From Accumulibacter sp. (GTDB lineage Bacteria; Pseudomonadota; Gammaproteobacteria; Burkholderiales; Rhodocyclaceae): a stretch of 64,000 bases of DNA. Shown here piece after piece: positions 1 through 7,549 of the stretch. Each line of letters opens with the position of its first letter. Positions within the stretch are counted from its first letter, which is position 1. The translations under genes were made by a program, and so were the position numbers. Location: assembly GCF_036625195.1 (NCBI RefSeq), contig NZ_JAZKUG010000001.1:4402001-4466000 (forward strand). Direction: 5' to 3'. Below the pieces are notes generated by a model. The model was not told the DNA's origin. It searched no databases and was given only the letters and a program-made list of their open reading frames with translations.

Positions 1-134
1 TCCATATGAACCGCATTGACGTCCGTCGACACCCCGGCGAAGAGCACGAGGTCGGCATCGGTGATGGTCTTGGCAGTTTCCGCACTCATGCCGACCGACA
101 GGTCTTCAATGTCGTAACCGTTTTGTGGATTCAT
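1..134 (-). CDS. MaoC/PhaJ-like (R)-enoyl-CoA hydratase, N-terminal part only
   Basis: Only the first 44 codons lie in the window; the gene continues off the left edge. The visible protein begins MNPQNGYDIEDLSVGM and reaches STDVNAVHM. The pattern D-x-N-x-x-H (Asp38, Asn40, His43) is the catalytic hydratase motif of MaoC-type hotdog enzymes such as PhaJ, where Asp and His add water to enoyl-CoA. The start ATG is at 134, preceded on its strand by AAAGGAC. In this neighbourhood a PhaJ-type enzyme would interconvert crotonyl-CoA and (R)-3-hydroxybutyryl-CoA, linking PHB turnover to crotonyl-CoA carboxylase at 1507-3261. That link is inference. A different hotdog hydratase remains possible because most of the protein is not seen. 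Confidence 0.75.
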   Translation of the reverse strand, partial: MNPQNGYDIEDLSVGMSAETAKTITDADLVLFAGVSTDVNAVHM

Positions 135-364
135 GACAGTCCTTTCTGCTGAACATCGGCGCGGTTTTGGCCGCGCCTGGGAAAAAGGCGCTCGCGACTG
201 CCAGCGCCCGTCTGATCATCCCGCCGGTCCTGCCGTGCGCCTGGTCTCTCGCCAGGACGACGATCACGACCGCAGGAAGCAAAGCATTGTCGCGACAGAC
301 AATTCCTCGCTGAGCCGGCAGCATTCAGCACCGTCGGAAGCCTGATCGGCGCCGCCTGCCATGG

Positions 365-1342
365 CTAGTTCATCACAATCACGACCTTACCCGTCGACTT
401 GCGGCTGAGCACCTGATTCAGCGCCTCGACCGCCCGTGCAAGTGGATAGGTCGCAGAAACATGTGGCTTGATCGCGCCGTCGACCATCCACTGCATCAGC
501 CTCCGGAAGCTCTCGCTCATCAGCTGCGGGCGCATGTCGGCGTAGGCGGGCCAGTTGACGCCGATCACGTCGACGTTCTTGACCAGCAGGTGATTGGCGG
601 GGATCTGGGGGACGCCGCCGCCCGCGAAACCAATCACCAGGATCCGGCCCTCAAAGGCCATGCTGCGCAGCGAGGCGGTGAACAGGTCGCCGCCGACCGG
701 ATCGTACACCACGTCGGCGCCGTGGCCACCGGTCAGTTCCTTGATCCGCAGGCGGACATCGTCCACGCTGGTGTCAATCAGATGATCGGCGCCGTTTTCG
801 CGGGCTACCTGCAGCTTCGCCTGCCCGTTGGCGGTGGCAATGACCCTGGCCTGCAACAGCTTGCCGATGGCGACGGCGGTCAGGCCGACGCCGCCGGCCG
901 CGCCATGCACGACCAGCGTCTCGCCGGCGCGCAGGCGCGCCCGATGCCACAAGGCAACATGCGAGGTGCCGAAGACTACCGGAAACGCGGCTCCGTCCTC
1001 CCACGACATCGCTGCCGGCATCACCACACAGCGGTTCACATCGGCGACCAGTTGCTCGGCGTAACCCCCGTGCGGAGTCAGGGCAATCACCCGATCACCG
1101 ACGGCAAGACCCTGCGCGCCGGCACCGCGTTCGAGAACCTCGCCGGCAACTTCAAAACCCGGGCTGAACGGCGGCTGCGGCTGCTTCTGGTACTGGCCGC
1201 GGGTGATCAGGCTGTCGGCAAAATTGACACCACAGGCGCGAACGCGAATGCGCACCTGGCCAGGACCGGGACGAGGCTCGGCAACATCGTCGAGGCGCAG
1301 CCCATCGGGCCCGGTGAGCGCATGGCAAACGATGGCTTTCAT
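365..1342 (-). CDS. NADPH:quinone oxidoreductase-like medium-chain dehydrogenase/reductase
   Basis: This 325-residue protein has the full length and layout of the zinc-free quinone oxidoreductase branch of the MDR superfamily. It has an N-terminal GroES-like domain (GACGVNFADSLITRGQYQ region) and a Rossmann domain with the NADPH-binding loop GAAGGVGLTAVAIGK near residue 150. It probably reduces an enoyl-CoA, quinone or other activated double bond with NADPH in the cytoplasm. It is on the same strand as the ethylmalonyl-CoA operon but lies 164 bases beyond ccr with a hairpin between, so co-transcription is uncertain. The substrate cannot be read from the sequence. It belongs to the same wide superfamily as ccr but lacks the carboxylase-specific segments and the CBS tail. 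Confidence 0.8.
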   Translation of the reverse strand: MKAIVCHALTGPDGLRLDDVAEPRPGPGQVRIRVRACGVNFADSLITRGQYQKQPQPPFSPGFEVAGEVLERGAGAQGLAVGDRVIALTPHGGYAEQLVADVNRCVVMPAAMSWEDGAAFPVVFGTSHVALWHRARLRAGETLVVHGAAGGVGLTAVAIGKLLQARVIATANGQAKLQVARENGADHLIDTSVDDVRLRIKELTGGHGADVVYDPVGGDLFTASLRSMAFEGRILVIGFAGGGVPQIPANHLLVKNVDVIGVNWPAYADMRPQLMSESFRRLMQWMVDGAIKPHVSATYPLARAVEALNQVLSRKSTGKVVIVMN

Positions 1343-1445
1343 GGCTGGGGCTCAGGCAGTCAGGGCATGTGGCCGCCCTTCCCTGCTGTGACCGCAAGGA
1401 AGGGAGCCGGAGGGATCCCGGCGACGTTGCCACGACTCGTGCTCA

Positions 1446-1472
1446 TTCCCCTCCCCGGCAAAGGGAGGGGAA
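1446..1472. terminator. Perfect 10-bp inverted repeat between ccr and the quinone reductase gene
   Basis: TTCCCCTCCC and its exact complement GGGAGGGGAA are separated by seven bases. It lies about 35 bases past the ccr stop codon on the minus strand. There is no clear T-run on the downstream side on either strand, so it is a terminator-like or mRNA-stabilising hairpin rather than a classical intrinsic terminator. Confidence 0.4.
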
Positions 1473-1506
1473 AACACGACATCGGATCAACTCGAACAAG
1501 CGCAGC

Positions 1507-3261
1507 TCATTCGCCGATGATCTTGCGCACGACGTCGGTCATCGAGATGACGCCGACCGGTTGATCGTTCTCGGTGACGACCAGGCGATGCATCCGCCGT
1601 GCAGTCAACAGGCTGACCGCGTCGCTCAACAGCATGTCGGCGTCGCAGGTCGCGCAGCCGGGCGTCATCACCTCCCGCGCCAGCATCGTCCGCGCCTGCT
1701 CCGCGGTCCGGCCCTGCCGCGCCAGCACCATGTCGGTCTGCGAGACGACACCGATCGCCTTGCCGTCCGGGTCCATCACGATGACCGCGTGGATTTCCTT
1801 GTCCACCATGATCTTGGCGACCGAACCGACATTGTCGTCGGGCGAGCACGAGATGATGCCGAAATGCATAAGGTCGCGGACGCGGGTGCCGTCGTCGGCG
1901 ATCGTGATCGGTTCGCCCTCGGCGATGCCTGGCAGCGGAACGGACATCGGGTACGGCGCCGGCGTGGTATGCACGTCGCCCTTGGGCAGCGTCGGATGGA
2001 CCATTGCCACCGGCGCCTTGCCGCTCGCACCGAGACCGAAGCCGGTGGCACTGATCAGCACCGACATGTTGCCGTGTGGATGCTTGTTGTCGTGCATCAG
2101 TTGATGGGCAATCGGCAATTCTTCGTAGCTGAAGGCGCGCGACATGCAGGGATCGAGCTGGCCGCGTAGCGCCAGCTGATTCATTTCGTTCGACTGCACC
2201 GCGTTGGCGAAATGCGAACCCTGCAGGCGCTTCTGCCGCATCCACAGGTAGCGCAGATCGACCGTCGCATTATAGCCCGTCGTACCGGCACAGACGACCA
2301 CCATGCCACCCGTTTCACAAACGAAGATCGAAGTCGGAATCGTCGTCTCGCCGGGATGCTCGAAGACGACGTTGGGTGCCCGCCGCTCACCGAGGATGTC
2401 CCAGATCTTCGAACCGAAGGCGCGCACACCCTTGAGCCATTTGGCGTAGCCGGCGTTGTCCTTCCAGTGCGGCAACATGCCCCAGTGGTCGAACTCGTTG
2501 CGATTGATGCAGCCCTTGGCGCCGAGCTTCATGCAGTAGTCGTACTTGTCCTCGCCGGAGACGACGGCGACCGACGTGGCGCCAACCGCCTTGGCAATCT
2601 GGATCGCCATCGACCCGAGTCCACCGGCCCCCCCCCAGATCAGCGCCACATCGCCCTTCTTGATCGAACTGGCGCCCCAGCCGTGCAGCATCCGCCAGGC
2701 GGTCGCTGCCACCAGCGTATAGGCTGCCGACTCTTCCCAGGTCATGTGCTTGGGTTTCGGCATGCACTGGTGACCCTGCACCCGGGTGAACTGGGCAAAG
2801 CTGCCGAAGTTGGTCTCGTAGCCCCAGATGCGGAAGCTGGGCGAGTACATCGGATCGCCGCCGTTCTTCACCCAGTCGCAGTTGCGGCTCCACTGGCCAC
2901 AGTGCATGACCACCTCGTCGCCGACCTTGACATGGGTGACGTCCTTGCCGACCCTGTACACGATGCCGGAAGCGTCGCTGCCGCCGATGTGGAAATCTTC
3001 CGGTTCGCCGCCCTTGTTGCGCGCAGCGATGACGTTCACCGGGATGCCGAGCGCCGCCCAGACGTTGTTGTAGTTGATGCCGGCCGCCATCACCAGGACC
3101 AATACTTCGTCATCGGCAATCGACGGCGTGTTGACCACTTCCTTCTGAAATGCCTCGGTCGGCTTGCCAAAGCGCTCCGGGCGGATCAGCCAGGCGTGCA
3201 TCTTCTCCGGGACTTCGCCCAAAGGAGGCAGTTCGCCAAGTGCATACAGTTGCTTGCTCAT
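1507..3261 (-). CDS. ccr: Crotonyl-CoA carboxylase/reductase with C-terminal tandem CBS domains
   Basis: The 584-residue protein is about 150 residues longer than usual crotonyl-CoA carboxylase/reductases (about 430). Residues 1 to about 430 are a full Ccr: the GINYNNVWAALGIP segment (residues 61-74), the NADPH loop IWGGAGGLGSMAIQIAKAVG, and the C-terminal AHQLMHDNKHPHGNMSVLI block typical of Ccr. The enzyme reductively carboxylates crotonyl-CoA to (2S)-ethylmalonyl-CoA, the entry step of the ethylmalonyl-CoA pathway. Residues about 455-584 form two CBS repeats (VRDLMHFGIISCSPDDNVGS and REVMTPGCATCDADMLLSDA, each followed by a V-I-V...G-V-V/I-S-x-T-D core). CBS pairs usually bind adenine nucleotides, so the fusion suggests energy-state control of carboxylation; this is inference. 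It is the last gene of the operon, 12 bases after meaB. A run of nine G/C at 2628-2636 lies within the gene, but the frame is intact. Confidence 0.93.
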   Translation of the reverse strand: MSKQLYALGELPPLGEVPEKMHAWLIRPERFGKPTEAFQKEVVNTPSIADDEVLVLVMAAGINYNNVWAALGIPVNVIAARNKGGEPEDFHIGGSDASGIVYRVGKDVTHVKVGDEVVMHCGQWSRNCDWVKNGGDPMYSPSFRIWGYETNFGSFAQFTRVQGHQCMPKPKHMTWEESAAYTLVAATAWRMLHGWGASSIKKGDVALIWGGAGGLGSMAIQIAKAVGATSVAVVSGEDKYDYCMKLGAKGCINRNEFDHWGMLPHWKDNAGYAKWLKGVRAFGSKIWDILGERRAPNVVFEHPGETTIPTSIFVCETGGMVVVCAGTTGYNATVDLRYLWMRQKRLQGSHFANAVQSNEMNQLALRGQLDPCMSRAFSYEELPIAHQLMHDNKHPHGNMSVLISATGFGLGASGKAPVAMVHPTLPKGDVHTTPAPYPMSVPLPGIAEGEPITIADDGTRVRDLMHFGIISCSPDDNVGSVAKIMVDKEIHAVIVMDPDGKAIGVVSQTDMVLARQGRTAEQARTMLAREVMTPGCATCDADMLLSDAVSLLTARRMHRLVVTENDQPVGVISMTDVVRKIIGE

Positions 3262-3273
3262 CAGATGCTCCTC

Positions 3274-4290
3274 TTATGGTGAAAGGGTCGGTTGGTTGAC
3301 CGACAGCAAACGGGAAAGAATATGCTCTCGCATATGCTCGTACTCCTCGAACTGACTCGATCGACACGCGCCCAGCCGCTCCTCGATGGCGGTACGGCCG
3401 CCGACCAGCCCCAGGCCGAAAGTGCCGAACTCCTCCTTCAGCAGCCGCAACACCCAGGCACTCTGGTGCTGGCTGCGCTGCCGCTCAAGGAGGCCGGCCG
3501 CGACGAGGAAGCGTCGGTGTCGATCGAAGTGCGCGTGAAACTCCTTGATCCCGGTCTGCATGGTCGCGCTCAGCAGGCAGACCGGGTAATCCCACCCCTC
3601 GCGGCGATCCTGCCGCGGGGCACTGCGACCGATCTCGCTCGCCGTCTTGCGGGCTGCGGCGCCGAGGTCAGCCTTGTTGACGGCGAAGATGTCGGGGATT
3701 TCGATGATGCCCGACTTGAGATACTGGATCGTGTCACCGGACGCTGGCTGCGCCACATAGCAGACGGTGTCGCCGATCTCGGCGATGTCGATCTCCGTCT
3801 GGCCGACGCCGACGGTCTCGATGACGACGATGTCGAAACAGGCCAGCATCAGCCAGCTCATCGGCCACACTTCGCTGGCGACGCCACCCAACTGGTTGCG
3901 ATTGGCGAGCGAGCGGATGAAGAGCCCGTCGTCCTGCCCTACGGTCTTGATCCGGATGCGGTCGCCGAGAAGCGCGCCGCCCCCGAGCTGCGGCCGGCTC
4001 GACGGATCGACCGCCAGCACGCCGACCGTCGTGCCGGCGAGCCGCCATTCGCGGATCATCGCCGACACCAGCGACGACTTGCCGGCGCCCGGCGGACCGG
4101 TGACCCCGATCAGGTGCCCGGTGCTCAGCCAACGCTCGCCGGACAGGCACGCGAGCAGCCGCACCGCGCGGCTGCGTGCCGCCGGCAGCCGGTTGTCCAG
4201 CAGGTTCAGTCCGCTGGCAACCGCTGCCCGCTCACCGCACTGGATCCGGGTTGCGAGCCGTTCGGGATCGGGAAGGCCGGGATTCCTCAT
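3274..4290 (-). CDS. meaB: MeaB/ArgK-type GTPase chaperone of the B12-dependent mutase
   Basis: This 338-residue G3E-family GTPase has a Walker A GPPGAGKSSL (about residues 64-73), the Walker B/switch segment ETVGVGQTEIDIAEIGD and the base-specificity motif NKAD. MeaB proteins gate cofactor loading and protect adenosylcobalamin-dependent acyl-CoA mutases. Placement between ecm (7 bases away) and ccr (12 bases away) points to ethylmalonyl-CoA mutase as the client. The loop after DPSS reads RPQLGGGALLGD, about two residues longer than in the MeaB proteins I recall, and the FIRSLANRNQLGG segment also differs, so this is a divergent member. The start is ATG at 4290. Confidence 0.88.
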   Translation of the reverse strand: MRNPGLPDPERLATRIQCGERAAVASGLNLLDNRLPAARSRAVRLLACLSGERWLSTGHLIGVTGPPGAGKSSLVSAMIREWRLAGTTVGVLAVDPSSRPQLGGGALLGDRIRIKTVGQDDGLFIRSLANRNQLGGVASEVWPMSWLMLACFDIVVIETVGVGQTEIDIAEIGDTVCYVAQPASGDTIQYLKSGIIEIPDIFAVNKADLGAAARKTASEIGRSAPRQDRREGWDYPVCLLSATMQTGIKEFHAHFDRHRRFLVAAGLLERQRSQHQSAWVLRLLKEEFGTFGLGLVGGRTAIEERLGACRSSQFEEYEHMREHILSRLLSVNQPTLSP

Positions 4291-4297
4291 CGACCTC

Positions 4298-6316
4298 TCA
4301 GGACAGCGACCCGAGCCGCTCGAGACCGTTGCTTTCCCGCACGACGTCGACGATGTCGCCCATGATCGCGTTCAGGTTGAAGTCCTTCGGCGTGTAGATC
4401 GCGCGCACCCCGAGCGCCAGCAACCGGTCGGCGTCGGCCGGCGGGATGATGCCACCGGCGACCACCGGCACGCCCGCCAGATCGCGGGCACGCAGTTCCT
4501 GCAGCACCGACCCGACCAGCTCCATGTGGCTTCCCGAGAGGATCGACAGCCCGACGACGTGCACACCCTCTTCCTGCGCCGCCTGGGCGATCTGCTGCGG
4601 CGTCAGCCGGATGCCGTCATAGACGACCTCGAAACCGACATCGCGTGCCTTCACCGCCACCTGTTCGGCGCCGTTCGAATGGCCATCGAGCCCCGGTTTG
4701 CCGACGAGAATCTTCAGCGGCCGACCGAGCGCGCTACCGGTACGGGCCACCCGTTCCCTGAGGTCGGTCACCTGGTCCTTCCTGCCGAGCACCTCGCGAC
4801 TGTCGATGGCGATGTCGACCCCCGTCGGCGGCCGGAACTCACCGAACACGGCACGCAGCGAGTCACCCCACTCACCGGTGGTGACACCGGCCAGCGCGCA
4901 GCGGATCGAGCTCGGCATGATGTTGTCACCGGTCTTCGCCGCGTCGGCCAGCCCCTGCAGGGCAGCGCGCACGTCGGCATCGCTGCGCTGCCGCCGATGC
5001 TCCTGTAGCCTTTCGATCTGCTGCCGCTCGGCCGCTGGGTCGGACTTCATGATGGCGTCATCGCTGCCGGCAGTCAGCGGTGACTCGGCGGTCTCGTGGA
5101 AACAGTTGACGCCGATGATCTTCAGCTCACCCGCCTCGATGGCACGCAGGCGGCTCATGTGGCTGCCGACCAGTTCGCGCTTGATGTAGCCCGACTCGAT
5201 CGCGGCAATGATGCCCCCCTGCGCATCGACGTTCTCGATCTCGCGCCGGGCGCCCTCGACCAGTTCGGCGACCTTGGCGGCAATCACCGGCGACCCGTCG
5301 AAGATGTCCTCATACTCGAGGAGGTCGGTCTCGAAGGCCATCACCTGCTGTATCCGCAGCGCCCATTGCTGATCCCACGGACGGGGCAGACCCATCGCCT
5401 CGTTCCATGCCGGCAGCTGGATCGCACGCGCGCGCGCGCGCTTGGAAAGCGCGACCGCGAGCATTTCGAGAACGATCCGCTGCACATTGTTTTCCGGCTG
5501 CGCCTCGGTCAGACCCAGCGAGTTCACCTGCACGCCGTAGCGAAAGCGGCGCAGCTTGGGATCCTGCACCTGGTAGCGGGTCAGCGTCAGCTCGTCCCAC
5601 ATCTCGCCGAAAGCCCGCAGCTTGCAGCATTCCTCGATGAAGCGGATGCCGGCATTCACGAAGAACGAGATCCGCTCGACGACCTGCGGAAACTCGTCGG
5701 CTGGGATCTCGCCCGAGGCCTTGACCCGGTCGAGAACCGCCATGGCGGTACACAAGGCATAAGCGAGTTCCTGCACCGGCGTCGCCCCCGCTTCCTGCAG
5801 GTGGTAGCTGCAGACGTTGGTCGGGTTCCACTTCGGCACGTTCTTCACCGTGTAGTTGATCGTGTCGGCGATCAGCCGCATCGACGGACCCGGCGGGTAG
5901 ATGTAGGTGCCACGCGACAGGTATTCCTTGATGATGTCGTTCTGGGTGGTGCCGCTGAGCGTCTTCGGATCGATCCCTCGCCGCTGCGCGAGACCGATGT
6001 ACAGCGACAGCAGCCACGCCGCGGTGGCGTTGATCGTCATCGAGGTGTTCATCTGGTCGAGCGGGATCTGGTCGAACAACTGATCCATGTCCTCGATGCT
6101 CGAGATCGGCACGCCGACCTTGCCGACCTCGCCGCGCGCCAGCGGACTGTCGGCGTCGTAGCCGGTCTGCGTCGGCAGGTCGAAGGCGACCGACAAGCCG
6201 GTCTGCCCCTTGGCGAGATTCGTACGATAGAGCGTGTTGGACGCTCTGGCGGAGCTGTGACCGCTGTAGGTCCGCATCAACCACGGCTGGTCCTTCTTCC
6301 TGCGCGGGGCAACCAT
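4298..6316 (-). CDS. ecm: Ethylmalonyl-CoA mutase, adenosylcobalamin-dependent
   Basis: The 672-residue protein has a mutase TIM-barrel domain (MRTYSGHSSARASNTLYRTN near residue 14, FDLPTQTGYDADS, LSGTTQNDIIKEY) and a C-terminal cobalamin-binding Rossmann domain. The latter contains GKPGLDGHSNGAEQ with the D-x-H-x-x-G ligand motif (about residues 550-563), SILSGS and VVAGGIIP. Ecm converts (2R)-ethylmalonyl-CoA to (2S)-methylsuccinyl-CoA. The single-chain architecture of about 670 residues and the ccr neighbour favour Ecm over methylmalonyl-CoA mutase; sequence alone cannot exclude overlap in substrate. The gene starts two bases after the stop of the upstream hydratase gene. An alternating CG tract at 5427-5441 encodes the ARARA-rich stretch of the protein. 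Confidence 0.92.
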   Translation of the reverse strand: MVAPRRKKDQPWLMRTYSGHSSARASNTLYRTNLAKGQTGLSVAFDLPTQTGYDADSPLARGEVGKVGVPISSIEDMDQLFDQIPLDQMNTSMTINATAAWLLSLYIGLAQRRGIDPKTLSGTTQNDIIKEYLSRGTYIYPPGPSMRLIADTINYTVKNVPKWNPTNVCSYHLQEAGATPVQELAYALCTAMAVLDRVKASGEIPADEFPQVVERISFFVNAGIRFIEECCKLRAFGEMWDELTLTRYQVQDPKLRRFRYGVQVNSLGLTEAQPENNVQRIVLEMLAVALSKRARARAIQLPAWNEAMGLPRPWDQQWALRIQQVMAFETDLLEYEDIFDGSPVIAAKVAELVEGARREIENVDAQGGIIAAIESGYIKRELVGSHMSRLRAIEAGELKIIGVNCFHETAESPLTAGSDDAIMKSDPAAERQQIERLQEHRRQRSDADVRAALQGLADAAKTGDNIMPSSIRCALAGVTTGEWGDSLRAVFGEFRPPTGVDIAIDSREVLGRKDQVTDLRERVARTGSALGRPLKILVGKPGLDGHSNGAEQVAVKARDVGFEVVYDGIRLTPQQIAQAAQEEGVHVVGLSILSGSHMELVGSVLQELRARDLAGVPVVAGGIIPPADADRLLALGVRAIYTPKDFNLNAIMGDIVDVVRESNGLERLGSLS

Positions 6317-6318
6317 GA

Positions 6319-7506
6319 CTATCTCCTCTTCCTGATCAAGAGACGCCTCTCGATCTCAAAAATCTTCTCGTCGATCTTGTCCTTGCCGAGATCCTTCTTG
6401 TCGTTCTCCTTGATGAACAGATCGGCACCATGCCTCGCCAGCGCGGCGGCGGCGCTGACGTTCTTGACACCGATGAGCTGGAAGCTGACGACGCCGAAGC
6501 GGGCGGCGAGGTCGCCCGGAGCCTCCTCGCACGCCAGCACGCGCGACAGCGCGGCAACGGTGTCGCCGGCGATCGCCGGCTGCGTGTGATAGCCCTCGGT
6601 GAAACCGAGCTCCCAGACGCTGTTGTCGCTGACATCGCGGCTGGCAAGTCCCTCCAGCCAGGCGAAGACGAGGCCGCCGTAGACGATCGGATCGCCGCTC
6701 ATCTTGCCCGACAGGCCCGAACTGAAGACGCGGTCGAAATGCAGTGGGTGGGTGTTGCCGACCGCATAGGTCAGCGCCAGGTGCTCGTCGGTGATCGTCC
6801 GGCCATTGGCATGGACGATGATCTCGCCGACCGCGAAATCCTCGAAACACGAGCGCGGACCGCTGAGCCCGGCAGGCAGGACGGCCGGAAAACGGGGCAG
6901 GAAGACCTCGGCGTCATCGACCCACGGGAACGCCGGCATCAGCCCGTCCGCCGACGCCGGCAACGGTGTCGTCGGCGGCCTACCACCCTGCCCGGCAACC
7001 ATGATCTTGCGCTGGTACTGCAGCACGACCTGCTCGTTCTGGTTGATCCCCAGCGTGCGGATGGTGACGATCCCCGGCTTGCCGGCACCGCGTTCCTTGC
7101 GATCGATCACCTTGGTCAGCGAGCGGATCGTATCCTGCGCGTACACCGGCCGCAGATACTGCGCATCGTAGTAGCCGAGGTTGGCCATCGCCTTCTCCGA
7201 GTCGTTCTGCACGCCCAGCGAGAGAACGACGTTGAAGACCATCTGCGGCGACGCCGGCAGGCCGTCGAAGCCGCTCGCCCGGGCGAACTCCTCGTTCAGG
7301 TAGAGCGGATTGCACTGCATGTAGGTGCGTGCGAAGGCTTCCATCTGCGCCCGGAAGAAAGTGAAGCCGCGCGGGTGGACGAAGACCTGTCCGGGCGCGA
7401 ACTCCTCGAGATAGCGGCCATAGTGCGGATGACGGACTTGGTCGACGGCCACCCCGAGCTTCGGCGCGAGTTCGACCTGCGGTCGGAAACGAATTGCCTG
7501 CGACAT
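6319..7506 (-). CDS. Double-hotdog MaoC-family hydratase, mesaconyl-CoA hydratase-like paralogue
   Basis: This 395-residue protein contains two MaoC-type hotdog halves. The second half has ITDEHLALTYAVGNTHPLHFD, where the AVGN-x-HPLHFD block supplies the expected hydratase residues, followed by PIVYGGLVFAWLEG. Family relatives hydrate mesaconyl-C1-CoA to beta-methylmalyl-CoA. A second, clearer candidate for that step is mch at 16692-17750, so this copy may serve the ethylmalonyl-CoA direction, a related branched enoyl-CoA, or be redundant. The start is placed at ATG 7506 because AGAGGAGG lies just upstream at ideal spacing. A longer reading from TTG 7524 would put the start inside that ribosome-binding site. 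It sits between mcd (43 bases) and ecm (2 bases). The C-terminal tail is Lys/Asp-rich and basic. Confidence 0.82.
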   Translation of the reverse strand: MSQAIRFRPQVELAPKLGVAVDQVRHPHYGRYLEEFAPGQVFVHPRGFTFFRAQMEAFARTYMQCNPLYLNEEFARASGFDGLPASPQMVFNVVLSLGVQNDSEKAMANLGYYDAQYLRPVYAQDTIRSLTKVIDRKERGAGKPGIVTIRTLGINQNEQVVLQYQRKIMVAGQGGRPPTTPLPASADGLMPAFPWVDDAEVFLPRFPAVLPAGLSGPRSCFEDFAVGEIIVHANGRTITDEHLALTYAVGNTHPLHFDRVFSSGLSGKMSGDPIVYGGLVFAWLEGLASRDVSDNSVWELGFTEGYHTQPAIAGDTVAALSRVLACEEAPGDLAARFGVVSFQLIGVKNVSAAAALARHGADLFIKENDKKDLGKDKIDEKIFEIERRLLIRKRR

Positions 7507-7549
7507 GGAAACCTCCTCTTGCAAGACGCAGTGGCGGCGCCAGCCCGTA

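Noticed and set aside
7507..7524. Upstream TTG start for the operon hydratase
   Set aside because: It lies inside the AGAGGAGG ribosome-binding site that serves ATG 7506.
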